Shown here in pieces: positions 1-7,454 of a stretch of DNA of 64,000 bases (within the stretch, counting starts at the first letter, position 1; every line of letters begins with the position of its first letter). Source of the DNA: a virus. The stretch covers positions 1-64,000 of the IMG/VR virus record IMGVR_UViG_3300049459_000229, one strand, 5' to 3'. The notes beneath the pieces are model-generated. The model was not told the DNA's origin. It did no database searches and worked only from the letters and a program-made list of their open reading frames with translations. The translations under genes were made by a program, and so were the position numbers.

Positions 1-889
1 AAATCGACTTGATCGAGGTCGAGACCAGCGGCGCGCCGCCTTCCCACAGCTGGCCCACACCCTTGACACCGTTCTGGATGTCGTAGGTGTTCGAGGCTGC
101 CACGGCGCCGGTCAGGCGAGTGGTGGTCAGGGCCTGGCCGGCGCCGCTGACCAGCTGGTCCTTGCCGAGGAAACTGAAGGTCGCGTCGGTCAGCGCCTTC
201 GAGGCGATCTGGGTCGAGAACTTCGACACGTACATGCCGCGGAAGGTCTGGAACTGGTTGATGTCTTGCTGCTGCTTTTCGATGGTGAACGACTGCAGCG
301 TGGTGCCGTTGGACAGGCGCGAGGTTGCGATCGAGCTGCCGGCCACTGCGGTCGACGCCAGCAGCGGCGTGTTCACGTCCAGCGTGACGGTGGTCGTGGT
401 CGGCGCCACCGAAGTGGAATTGCGCACCAGCTTGCCGTCGTTCGGGTCACCCGGCATGTTGATGCGGAACCACTGGCCCGGCTGCAGGGTGGTGAATGCG
501 TTCGCACCAGTCGGCGCGGCGCCAGCGGTGATCACCGAAGCGGTAGTACCGGCCACGCCAGCGGTGACGGAAGCGGAGAAGGTAGTGCCCACGCCGTTGG
601 TGCCGTGAGCGCTCCAGCTCGAGCGCAGCAGGCTGGCCAGGAAGCGGTCGTATTCGGCGTACTGCATGTGCACCTTGATGTCGCCCTTCGCTTCACCGTA
701 GGTCGTGGTCGACGAGGTGAGTTCCGCAGTCGGGTTCATCTCCTTGTCGTTCTCCTTGGTCAGGTCGAACGACAGGGATTCGCCGGTGTTGCGCAGGGCA
801 TACGGATTGCCGGTGGTCGGAATGACACCGAACGAGGCTTCCGGCACGTAGGCAATCTGTTCCCGGCTGGCATTGGCGAAAGTGGGCAT
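1..889 (-). CDS. Phage tail tube (major tail) protein, 3' end cut by window edge
   Basis: The reading frame starts at the ATG complementary to 887-889 and is open to the left edge, giving about 296 residues without a stop. The N-terminus (IAYVPEASFGVIPTTGNPY) is the usual opening of Phage_tube_2-type tail tube proteins: an E-x-[ST]-[FY]-G motif, then a short loop and a strand with polar residues. Such proteins stack as rings to form the tail lumen. It follows the tail terminator-like and gp10-like genes, the normal place for a tail tube gene in a siphovirus. The rest of the tail module (tape measure, tip) should lie beyond position 1. The family call is from sequence pattern and gene order. 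Confidence 0.82.
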   Translation of the reverse strand, partial: MPTFANASREQIAYVPEASFGVIPTTGNPYALRNTGESLSFDLTKENDKEMNPTAELTSSTTTYGEAKGDIKVHMQYAEYDRFLASLLRSSWSAHGTNGVGTTFSASVTAGVAGTTASVITAGAAPTGANAFTTLQPGQWFRINMPGDPNDGKLVRNSTSVAPTTTTVTLDVNTPLLASTAVAGSSIATSRLSNGTTLQSFTIEKQQQDINQFQTFRGMYVSKFSTQIASKALTDATFSFLGKDQLVSGAGQALTTTRLTGAVAASNTYDIQNGVKGVGQLWEGGAPLVSTSIKSI

Positions 890-962
890 GTTAGTTCTCC
901 GAAGAAATTTCCCCGGAGTCTAGCAGGCAATTATTGCCAAGTGTAAATAGTTTGCCGTCTAT

Positions 963-1391
963 TTACTGCTGCCGACTGAAGTAGAAGAAGGGGATGATCA
1001 CCGGCTGGTACCAGAGCCCCTTGAACTCGCGGCCGCGCACCGGGTACGCCGCTTGACACTGCAACGCACCAAACACCTGGGTGCTGAAGTAGGGCATGGC
1101 AAAGTCCAGCAATTGCTTGGCCGCAAGGGTGCCATTGCCGTCCTTGACGACGGCTGTCAACAGGATCTGGCCCCAGCGCTTAACGTTCGGATTCTGGCCA
1201 AGTTCGGCCTGCTCGCCGTCCAGTACCTCGATCGCCACCTGCAGATAGGGATTGACCTGGGTGGCGTGGTCGACTACGTTGCGCCCCTCAGGCTCGACGA
1301 CCAGCGGGTACGCCGCGTGGTCGGCGATGATCTGCTCGATCACGCCCATCACGGCCTGGTGCAGCTGGGCAAGGGTAAAGGATTCGCTCAC
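963..1391 (-). CDS. Tail terminator-like protein (gpU-like)
   Basis: The product has 142 residues. It sits between a gp10-like completion protein and the tail tube gene, the position of the tail terminator, which caps the growing tail and joins it to the neck. The N-terminus is helical and the middle has alternating strands ending in a hydrophobic C-terminus (IIPFFYFSRQQ). Its start overlaps the upstream stop by 4 bases (ATGA), so the two are probably translationally coupled. About 70 bases separate it from the tail tube gene. The assignment rests mainly on gene order and size. Confidence 0.6.
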   Translation of the reverse strand: MSESFTLAQLHQAVMGVIEQIIADHAAYPLVVEPEGRNVVDHATQVNPYLQVAIEVLDGEQAELGQNPNVKRWGQILLTAVVKDGNGTLAAKQLLDFAMPYFSTQVFGALQCQAAYPVRGREFKGLWYQPVIIPFFYFSRQQ

Positions 1392-1939
1392 AGGTCCTCC
1401 GGGTTAAGGGCTTTGGGGATCGCCGCTGCCTGCGCGCGGATGTACGCATCGATGCGCACATGGCCCGGGATGACGTTCTCCGGACGCAGGCGCTCGACGC
1501 CATCCGGACCGATCATCGTCTGGCCGGCGGCGCCGACCTCGAGCTCGGTGGCGTTGATGAGGTGCACGCGGCTGCTCATCGTCACGCCGCGCAGCTGCGC
1601 CGCGCCGCGCGCCAGCGCGGTGCCGACGGCTTCCGGGTCGCCCGCCTGGTGCGGCGTGACACGGTACGCCGCGGTGCCGTCATAGGCGCCATCGCTGCGC
1701 GAGACGTGCGACTCAAATTTGCCCGGCCACGGCTTGTAGACCGGCATGTTGCCGTCGACCGCGATGTTCCAGTTGCTGGCGAAATCACCAGACCATTGCG
1801 GCGAGACGCGCACGCCTTTCTCGAACAGCCAGTAGAGTTTCTGCCGGTAGACGCCGTCGGCGGTATCGGCCACCTTCTTGCGCACACCCTTCAAGCTCTT
1901 GATCGCGGCGGCCAGCTTGGTGGCGTTGACCGCAATCAC
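1388..1939 (-). CDS. Head-tail completion protein, HK97 gp10-like
   Basis: The 183-residue product starts with a helix rich in Lys and Ala, followed by RVSPQWSGDFASNWNI. A helix followed by a 'V-x-P-x-x-x-G-x-x-x-x-x-W' stretch is typical of the HK97 gp10 / minor tail protein Z group, which sits at the head-tail joint. It overlaps the genes on both sides by 4 bases. No enzyme motif is seen. Family assignment is by pattern and position between the head-closure candidate and the tail terminator. Confidence 0.6.
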   Translation of the reverse strand: MIAVNATKLAAAIKSLKGVRKKVADTADGVYRQKLYWLFEKGVRVSPQWSGDFASNWNIAVDGNMPVYKPWPGKFESHVSRSDGAYDGTAAYRVTPHQAGDPEAVGTALARGAAQLRGVTMSSRVHLINATELEVGAAGQTMIGPDGVERLRPENVIPGHVRIDAYIRAQAAAIPKALNPEDL

Positions 1940-2775
1940 ACCGGCCTCACGCGCAGCACACGCGCGTCGAGCTCGATGATCGAGGTCAGCACGCGCCAGG
2001 TCTGGCCCAGCATGGTCAGCTCGGAGCCGGGCTGCGGCGCCGCGCTGGCGGCGGCCACGAACACCACCCGGTCGCCCGGCTGGCTGTCGGCCTCCACTTG
2101 CGTGCGGTAGCGGTAGAACTTCAGCGAGTCGGCCTGGATCACCGGCAAGGTATTGCCGATCGACTCCAGTGTGTCCGTCACAAGGTTCAGCTTGCCGGTC
2201 GTAATGAAGGTCGCCTCCTGCAGTGCATCAGGCTCGAACTCGTCGGCCTCCAGCACCAGCAGGCCGTCAACCTCCATGTACTGGCCGCGCACGCGAAACA
2301 GTGCTGCGCCCTGCCGGAAGAACGCGCCGCGCGCGCCGGCGCCGTCGAGCGGGTTAATGTTGATGCTCCAGAGCGGATCCCAGTCAGAAAAGCTCTTCAC
2401 ATTCTGCATGTCGCGGTAGAGCTCCTTCTGGGTGTAGACCAGCATCCCAGGCGCGCCGGCGCAGGCCTCGGCCGGGGTCAGGCGGCGCATTGCATCGGTG
2501 CCGCGCTTGAGGCCCCAGACGCGGCGCACGGCCTCACCCTGGAAGCTGTCGACGTTGCTGTGGCCAACCAGCCACGGATCGCCCAGCAGCATCACCACGC
2601 CGCGCGCCGGCATGGTGTCGCCGACCTCGGTCGTCATGGTTCGCCGGCGAATCGTAGCGCCGGCCGAGGACTGGTCGTTGTGCGCCTTCGAGTGGCAGTA
2701 GCAAATGAATTCGCTGGTGTACGCGTCGTGCACCGGGTCGTTGTTGAAAAACGACGTGACAGCGGAGAATTCCAT
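1936..2775 (-). CDS. Structural protein, probable head-closure/neck component
   Basis: The product has 279 residues. I start it at the ATG complementary to 2773-2775 and not at the earlier in-frame ATG, because the upstream extension is Arg-rich and antisense-like and would run through the preceding gene. It is beta-rich with a Pro/Gly-containing C-terminal barrel-like segment (SELTMLGQTWRVLTSIIEL) of the kind seen in head-completion proteins. It lies directly after the connector candidate and overlaps the gp10-like gene by 4 bases. I do not recognise the family with certainty. Confidence 0.6.
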   Translation of the reverse strand: MEFSAVTSFFNNDPVHDAYTSEFICYCHSKAHNDQSSAGATIRRRTMTTEVGDTMPARGVVMLLGDPWLVGHSNVDSFQGEAVRRVWGLKRGTDAMRRLTPAEACAGAPGMLVYTQKELYRDMQNVKSFSDWDPLWSININPLDGAGARGAFFRQGAALFRVRGQYMEVDGLLVLEADEFEPDALQEATFITTGKLNLVTDTLESIGNTLPVIQADSLKFYRYRTQVEADSQPGDRVVFVAAASAAPQPGSELTMLGQTWRVLTSIIELDARVLRVRPV

Positions 2776-2776
2776 A

Positions 2777-3262
2777 TCAGGTTCCGGTGACCGGGTCGGT
2801 GCCCAGGCCAGTGGTGACAGCGAAGATGCGGTCGACCGCGTTCGGCGCCGGCGCGTCATCATTGATCAGGGCGTAGGCACGCTGCAGACGGGTCTTGAGC
2901 ATCGCCATCACGGCCGGCACATCGATCCGCAGCTGCTTGAAGGGGTCAGCAGTGCGCTGCAGCTGCGCCTTTTCGTCGGCGATCAGCTGCGGCGCGAACA
3001 TCGGCAGGGCGGCCAAGCATTGGTTCGCCACGTGATAGGTGCCGTAGCTGGAGGCAAGTTCGAGGAAGCGCTCCTGGTCGTCCGATGGCTCATCGATCTC
3101 ATTGATGCGCGCGAAGTCGGCCATCATCTGCGTGCTCATGTCGCGCAGATCCTCGCGCAGGCGCACCGAGTAGATGGGGTTGGTCAGGACGCTGTCGGGC
3201 AGCTCCTTGGCCGAGACACCAAGCACAGCACGCACGCCGCTGGTGGGGACGAGATCGATCAT
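2777..3262 (-). CDS. Putative head-tail connector/adaptor protein
   Basis: The product has 161 residues and looks almost all-helical (for example DPFKQLRIDVPAVMAMLKTR). A small helical protein just after the capsid genes and before the neck genes fits an adaptor such as HK97 gp6 or SPP1 gp15. The start has a strong ribosome site (GGAGG) and a -10-like CACAAT about 20 bases upstream, immediately after a perfect-stem terminator, so it probably opens a new transcription unit. Function is inferred from position and fold type only. Confidence 0.55.
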   Translation of the reverse strand: MIDLVPTSGVRAVLGVSAKELPDSVLTNPIYSVRLREDLRDMSTQMMADFARINEIDEPSDDQERFLELASSYGTYHVANQCLAALPMFAPQLIADEKAQLQRTADPFKQLRIDVPAVMAMLKTRLQRAYALINDDAPAPNAVDRIFAVTTGLGTDPVTGT

Positions 3263-3310
3263 GAGTTCCTCCGGAGATGGAGGTATTGTGGCACAGAAAT
3301 TGCTTGAATA

Positions 3311-3342
3311 AAAGAAAGGCCGCCTCTCGGCGGCCTTTCTTT
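3311..3342 (-). terminator. Intrinsic terminator, bidirectional
   Basis: A perfect 14-base-pair stem (AAAGAAAGGCCGCC / GGCGGCCTTTCTTT) with a TCTC loop has T-rich tails on both strands. On the minus strand it ends the capsid-downstream unit and overlaps the TAA of the 37-residue gene at 3341-3454. Confidence 0.9.
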
Positions 3343-3454
3343 AGGCTGTACGACCAACAACTGGGATGGGATGGCCGTTCTTCATATGCCACTCCATGCC
3401 GATCCGGGCGCAGGCCAGGCGGACAAAGAAGACCATCGGCTTGAGCTGGGTCAT
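3341..3454 (-). CDS. 37-residue hypothetical protein
   Basis: This small gene encodes 37 residues. Its ATG overlaps the stop of the upstream gene by 4 bases (ATGA), the same coupling used throughout this module, and its TAA is inside the terminator stem. The protein begins MTQLKPMVFFVRLACARIG and includes a short hydrophobic stretch with two Cys/Met-rich turns; it is too short for a confident membrane call. It is probably expressed by coupling to the 93-residue protein. No function is recognised. Confidence 0.6.
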   Translation of the reverse strand: MTQLKPMVFFVRLACARIGMEWHMKNGHPIPVVGRTA

Positions 3455-3732
3455 GCCTGCACCGGCGTGAAGTCGACGTAGAAGGTGTCACCGGCCTTGT
3501 ACTTGCCGAGCAGGTCAGGATTGCTGACGTACATGGACAGGTTGGCCGACGGCGTCCAGCGGGCGAACGAGTTGTTCTCGTCGCTGCCGTCAGCCGGGTA
3601 GCCGTCCGACTTGCAGACCGCACGGAACTCGAGGTTTTCGCCGAGGACCGCACTGTTCGGATCGGACGAGTTCATCAGGCTCTGGCAAACACCCGAAACG
3701 ACCATCTTGGCGCGCATGGACGGGGCGCTCAT
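3451..3732 (-). CDS. Conserved virion-module protein of unknown function
   Basis: The product has 93 residues and no catalytic motif. It contains SFARWTPSANLSMYVSNPD and ends in a strand (KYKAGDTFYVDFTPV), a small beta-rich protein that I associate with head modules of proteobacterial phages but cannot name. It overlaps both neighbours by 4 bases. It is in the short cassette downstream of the major capsid gene, so an accessory head role is plausible. Confidence 0.65.
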   Translation of the reverse strand: MSAPSMRAKMVVSGVCQSLMNSSDPNSAVLGENLEFRAVCKSDGYPADGSDENNSFARWTPSANLSMYVSNPDLLGKYKAGDTFYVDFTPVQA

Positions 3733-4070
3733 GCCGATGCCTTGTCAGCAGCCGGCGCGACACCAGCCTGGGCGACGGCATCTTCCACCGGCAGCTTGCC
3801 GTTGGCGATGCGCTGGGCGTGCTCGGCGGTGCGCTCGCGCTCCTGGCGGGCCAGCTCATCGGCGGCGTTCTGGTCGGCGATCTTCTGCAGGTCTTTCTCG
3901 TTCGGGTCGTCGTCCGGGTTGGCGCAGCGCTTGATGCTCGGCTGGTTCAGGACCCAGCTGGTCAGCTCGGCACGCGTGGCCTTGCCCGGCTCGAAGCGGG
4001 TGCCGGAAATGGGGTCGGGCAGGGGAAAGCTGCCTTCATTGCGCAGCCAGACGCGGGGGGTTTCAGCCAT
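3729..4070 (-). CDS. Hypothetical protein with charged helical C-terminus
   Basis: The product has 113 residues: an N-terminal WLRNEGSFPLPDPISGTRFEPGK segment split by prolines, then a long charged helix rich in Glu, Arg and Ala that is a likely coiled coil. The ATG is preceded by AAGGAG and by a promoter at 4098-4126. It leads the four-gene unit that ends at the 3311-3342 terminator. The function is unknown; a small head or assembly factor is a guess from position. Confidence 0.7.
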   Translation of the reverse strand: MAETPRVWLRNEGSFPLPDPISGTRFEPGKATRAELTSWVLNQPSIKRCANPDDDPNEKDLQKIADQNAADELARQERERTAEHAQRIANGKLPVEDAVAQAGVAPAADKASA

Positions 4071-4097
4071 GATGGGCTCCTTAGTTGTGGTGAGGAT

Positions 4098-4126
4098 ATT
4101 GTGTCACGGAAAATGACACAGAGCAA
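4098..4126 (-). promoter_or_regulatory. Sigma70-like promoter upstream of the 113-residue gene
   Basis: On the minus strand TTGCTC and CACAAT are separated by 17 bases. The spacer holds a 5-base inverted repeat (TGTCA ... TGACA, 4102-4118). It lies just downstream of the major capsid terminator. Confidence 0.55.
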
Positions 4127-4137
4127 GTTGTTTGCCG

Positions 4138-4170
4138 TTAAAAGAAAACAGCCCCGAAGGGCCGTTTTCT
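4138..4170 (-). terminator. Intrinsic terminator after the major capsid gene
   Basis: On the minus strand AGAAAACGGCCC pairs with GGGCTGTTTTCT around a short loop with one mismatch and runs into TTTTCTTTT. It is placed 15 bases after the capsid stop codon, as expected for a highly expressed gene. Confidence 0.8.
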
Positions 4171-4184
4171 GGTGGTGCTGTCGC

Positions 4185-5411
4185 TTACGCGATGACCAGG
4201 CGGGTGAACGGGGTCAGCTCCGCGTCGCCAAAGGTGCGGTACACCTCCTGCGACCAGTGCATCACCATCATCGAGCTGCGGCGCAGGATGAATTCCTCGG
4301 TCGCCTGGTATTCAGCTTCGGTGTTCGACACCGAGGTGATCGCCTTGCGAGCGTCCAGGCCCCAGACTTCGCCGGCCGGCACCGGGCCGCCTTGCGTGGC
4401 CGGGTCGACGATGAAGAAGGTCACGTCCTGGAAGTCCAGGTTGGTGACGCGAGCCTGCGCTTCGATGATCGGCAAGCGGTTGTCGTAAGCCGACAGGCCC
4501 GGACGGCCGGCGCGGTTTTCGATCTTCAGGTAGGTGTCGATGTCGCAGATCGCGTGCGTGATCTTGCGCGACTTGCGCTTGTCGGTCAGCCATTTCACCC
4601 AGGCCTTGTGGGTCATCACGCCGCCGGTCGCGACGGAGTCGTACGAGGTCGAGGTCACGGTCGGCACGGTGCCGATCACCATGTCGTTGTCGCCGACGTA
4701 CAAACTCGAGATGTAGTTGTAGACGCGCTGGTCTTTCTCGATCTCCTGGTAGCGCTTGACGGTCATGGCCAGCAGATCCAGGGTCTGGGTCTTCATGGCC
4801 TGCGCCGACATCTCGATACCGATACCGTAGGTCGGCAGACGACGCACCTTGTCGCTGGTAGTGATCTGCAGGATGGTCGGGACCATCGCCAGCTGCGAGA
4901 CGCGCTGCGCCTTGGCCTTGGTCGGACCTTGCTCGCCCGGGATCGTGTAGTTGATCAGCGGCTGCTCGAAGGTGTCGCCACCGATCGAGGTCTTCTGGGC
5001 CACCATGCTCTCGAACACCTGAGTGTCGGTGGTGCGGTCGACGTCGACGGCAGCTTCGATCGCGGCGATCAGCGCGGCCGGGAACAGGTTGCGCGACTGC
5101 GAGCCGTAGGGATTACCCTTCTGCTGCACGTTGGTCGAGCTGGCGGCGTCGAAGCCACTTTTGCCTTCCAGGATGTCGGCGACGATCGGAGAGCGCAGGC
5201 CGAAAGGGTTGTTGCCCTTCGGCGTGATGATTAGGCCTTCCGAGGCGCACAACTGCGCGAAGACCGAACCCTTCGAGGTGTCGACATCCGCCTGGAACTT
5301 CGAGTTCAGGTATTGCGGAACCGACTTCTGCTCCGCTTTGGCAGCTGCGTACACCGCCGCATCGACCTGGATGTGTTCGGAGTTGCCGTCTTTATTGATG
5401 AAAAATGCCAT
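4185..5411 (-). CDS. Major capsid protein (HK97-type fold expected)
   Basis: The product has 408 residues. I start it at the ATG complementary to 5409-5411 (MAFFINKDGNSEHIQVDAAV); longer in-frame starts would run into the previous gene. The middle carries extended strands and a long helix (LDLLAMTVKRYQEIEKDQRV) with the spine-helix character of HK97-type capsid proteins, and the size fits. It lies downstream of protease, scaffold and a small head protein and is followed by a terminator. The residues before about 100 are charged and could be a delta-like domain removed by the S49 protease; that is an inference. Confidence 0.88.
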   Translation of the reverse strand: MAFFINKDGNSEHIQVDAAVYAAAKAEQKSVPQYLNSKFQADVDTSKGSVFAQLCASEGLIITPKGNNPFGLRSPIVADILEGKSGFDAASSTNVQQKGNPYGSQSRNLFPAALIAAIEAAVDVDRTTDTQVFESMVAQKTSIGGDTFEQPLINYTIPGEQGPTKAKAQRVSQLAMVPTILQITTSDKVRRLPTYGIGIEMSAQAMKTQTLDLLAMTVKRYQEIEKDQRVYNYISSLYVGDNDMVIGTVPTVTSTSYDSVATGGVMTHKAWVKWLTDKRKSRKITHAICDIDTYLKIENRAGRPGLSAYDNRLPIIEAQARVTNLDFQDVTFFIVDPATQGGPVPAGEVWGLDARKAITSVSNTEAEYQATEEFILRRSSMMVMHWSQEVYRTFGDAELTPFTRLVIA

Positions 5412-5416
5412 TTTGA

Positions 5417-5965
5417 TTAGCTCCCGACGCGGGTGATAACGATGGTGGTGCCGGGAGCCCCGGTACCGACTGGGCCAAGCGATACGACGCGCCAGGCATG
5501 TGCGGACAGCTTCATCTGGGCGGCGGCGGCGGTGAGATCTGCCGGGACAGCGCCCAGTTGTTGAGTGGCCTTTACGACTTTCGGGTAGGCGGTGGACATC
5601 GCCACGCCCTTGGCATCCTGGGTGCCGGCCACGACGTAGTCGCCGACCGCGATGGTGCCGGTGCCTTCGGTCGCCTGCAGGCCGTTGGCGGTCACGTAGA
5701 TTTCCTTGGTTTCGCGGACGCCGCCGATGGTCCAACCATCGGAAGTCGCAGCTTCGACCGAAACGATCTGTGCTTCGATGACGTCGCCGGCGGCGCAGAT
5801 GTCATATTGCGATTCGCCGACCAGCTTGACGAATTTGCTTTCTTCCAGGTAGGTCATGGAACCGCCGGTGCCCGGGACGCCGCCGACCGTGCGGGACGCG
5901 CCCAGACGGACGACCATGACGTCGGGAGTCGGCCCCGTCGGAGTGATGTAGTGTGCTTTGGACAT
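5417..5965 (-). CDS. Head protein, possible capsid decoration protein
   Basis: The product has 182 residues, rich in Gly, Thr, Val and Ala, and looks mostly beta (GDYVVAGTQDAKGVAM; a C-terminal TTIVITRVGS strand). It is directly upstream of the major capsid gene with a 5-base gap and after the scaffold, where decoration or DUF2190-like head proteins are usually found. No signal peptide or enzyme motif is present. The decoration role is inferred from position and composition. Confidence 0.6.
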   Translation of the reverse strand: MSKAHYITPTGPTPDVMVVRLGASRTVGGVPGTGGSMTYLEESKFVKLVGESQYDICAAGDVIEAQIVSVEAATSDGWTIGGVRETKEIYVTANGLQATEGTGTIAVGDYVVAGTQDAKGVAMSTAYPKVVKATQQLGAVPADLTAAAAQMKLSAHAWRVVSLGPVGTGAPGTTIVITRVGS

Positions 5966-5976
5966 GGTGCGCCCCT

Positions 5977-6603
5977 TTATTTAACGAGAGAGTTTTCCAC
6001 TGCCGCGGCAAACATCGGATTGACGGTGGCCTTGGTGTTGGGTTTTTCTTCCGGCGACGCCACGGCTGCGACGCCGCCGACACGGAACTGCTTCTTGTGG
6101 ATGCCGTCAATGCGCTTGAATTCATCGACGATATTGGCCGAGGTGTATCCGGCTGCGATGTCGGCCGTACCGCCCAGTGCCACCAGCTTCTCACCGACCA
6201 CTGCGCGCAGCGTCTCTGTCAGGCTGTCGGCCAGGCCAGCCTGCGCCTTGAAACCTGCAGCTTCGACTTGCGATGCCAGCAGCTTGGTGGTCAGGTCCGA
6301 GACTTCCGCTTTCAGGTGCGAGACCAGAACGGACGAGCCGGCGTCTTCCGCGGTCACGGTACCAGCAGCAGCGGCAGCGGACGCACCAGCTTCACCTGCC
6401 GGCGGCGTGGTAGCAGTCACTGCGCCGGTAGCGGCGGCGCTCGACGCGGCAACTGCACCGGCGTCAGCAGCGCCGGGCGCGGCGGTCGCGTCAGCGCCCG
6501 GATTGCCCGGCGGATTGGCTTCCGGTGCGGTCGCCAGTGCGGCAACCTGCTCCTGAGTGCCGCCTGAAGCAAGGCAGGCGATCTGTGCGGCGTTAAGTTT
6601 CAT
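5977..6603 (-). CDS. Putative capsid scaffolding protein
   Basis: The product has 208 residues. The chosen ATG (MKLNAAQIACLASGG) is preceded by an AGGA-like site and by the promoter at 6629-6657. After a short helix there is a long low-complexity Ala/Gly/Pro/Thr linker (about residues 25-85), then a helical coiled-coil segment (about 90-145) and a basic C-terminus. This architecture, between protease and capsid genes, is what scaffolding proteins of HK97-type heads look like. No conserved catalytic residue is seen, so this is an inference from architecture and order. Confidence 0.65.
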   Translation of the reverse strand: MKLNAAQIACLASGGTQEQVAALATAPEANPPGNPGADATAAPGAADAGAVAASSAAATGAVTATTPPAGEAGASAAAAAGTVTAEDAGSSVLVSHLKAEVSDLTTKLLASQVEAAGFKAQAGLADSLTETLRAVVGEKLVALGGTADIAAGYTSANIVDEFKRIDGIHKKQFRVGGVAAVASPEEKPNTKATVNPMFAAAVENSLVK

Positions 6604-6628
6604 TTCAGCATCCTTTTGAATGATGGCA

Positions 6629-6657
6629 ATTATTGGGCACGGATTTTGCTTTGTCAA
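6629..6657 (-). promoter_or_regulatory. Strong sigma70-like promoter for scaffold/capsid genes
   Basis: On the minus strand a consensus TTGACA and AATAAT are separated by 17 bases. The -35 box overlaps the stop codon of the protease gene, and the scaffold ATG is about 25 bases below the -10. It would let capsid genes be expressed more strongly than portal and protease. Confidence 0.75.
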
Positions 6658-7454
6658 CGACTTTTCGCTGCGGCAACAGCCTGATCGAAAGTCTGAACTT
6701 TCTTGACCAGGCCGGCGGTCACCGCGCGCTGGCCAAGGAACGTCCGGCCCTTGCCCATGTGCTCACGCACGTGGCTGGCGGACACGCCCAGCATCTTGCC
6801 GACGTGGTCTTCGAACAGACCAGCGACGTCGTTCACCTGGCTCTGCATCTCAGCCTTGGCGGCTTCCGACAGCGGCTCGTACGGGTTGCCCAGCATCTTG
6901 AATTCGCCTGAACGCACGACAGTCTTGTCAATGCCCTCGGCCTCGAGCTTGCGGTGGGTTGCGGTGTGGATCTGGACGGCGCCGATCGAGCCGGCCACGC
7001 CCATCGGGCTGATCGACAGGTTGTCGGCGGCGCTCATGGCCCAATAAGCGGCAGAAGCGCCGACGGTGCTGATGTGGCCGTCGATCGGCTTGACCGTCTT
7101 GATCTGCGTGATGTAGTCGGCTAGCGGCTGCGCGCCACTGGCGGCGCCGCCGCTGGAGCGGCCATCGAGCAGGATGCGCTTGACGTCGCCGTCCATGGCG
7201 GCTTGGGTCAGCGCAGACTCAATGTCGGCATAGCCCGTCACGCCGAAGAACGACAGCCAGCCGGCATGGCCTTCAATCAGCGAGCCGCTGATCGGGATGA
7301 TGGCCAGGTTGCCCTGCTTCTGCCAGGTCTTGGGCATGTCAGGGCTGTCGCCACCGCGCGCCAGCAGTTCCTGCGCCATGACCTTCACGCTGGCCAAGGC
7401 CTGCAAGTAGACTTCGAAGCTCTCTTCCGAGCCGGCCCAGAAAATCGGGATCAT
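6654..7454 (-). CDS. S49 (SppA/C-like) prohead maturation protease
   Basis: The 266-residue product matches the S49 serine peptidase fold used by lambda gpC-type head proteases. VGASAAYWAMSAAD holds the likely nucleophile Ser134, and SGEFKMLGNPYEPLSEA holds the probable general base Lys186, the Ser-Lys dyad of SppA-like enzymes. The glycine-rich SSGGAASG around residue 100 fits the oxyanion region. It would cleave scaffold and capsid precursor during prohead maturation. It overlaps the portal stop by 4 bases. The dyad assignment is by alignment from memory. Confidence 0.87.
   Translation of the reverse strand: MIPIFWAGSEESFEVYLQALASVKVMAQELLARGGDSPDMPKTWQKQGNLAIIPISGSLIEGHAGWLSFFGVTGYADIESALTQAAMDGDVKRILLDGRSSGGAASGAQPLADYITQIKTVKPIDGHISTVGASAAYWAMSAADNLSISPMGVAGSIGAVQIHTATHRKLEAEGIDKTVVRSGEFKMLGNPYEPLSEAAKAEMQSQVNDVAGLFEDHVGKMLGVSASHVREHMGKGRTFLGQRAVTAGLVKKVQTFDQAVAAAKSR

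Noticed and set aside
3819-5234. Plus-strand 471-codon open frame across the capsid gene
   Set aside because: It is antisense to the major capsid gene, Arg/Val/Asp-rich like typical GC-driven shadows, and has no ribosome site.
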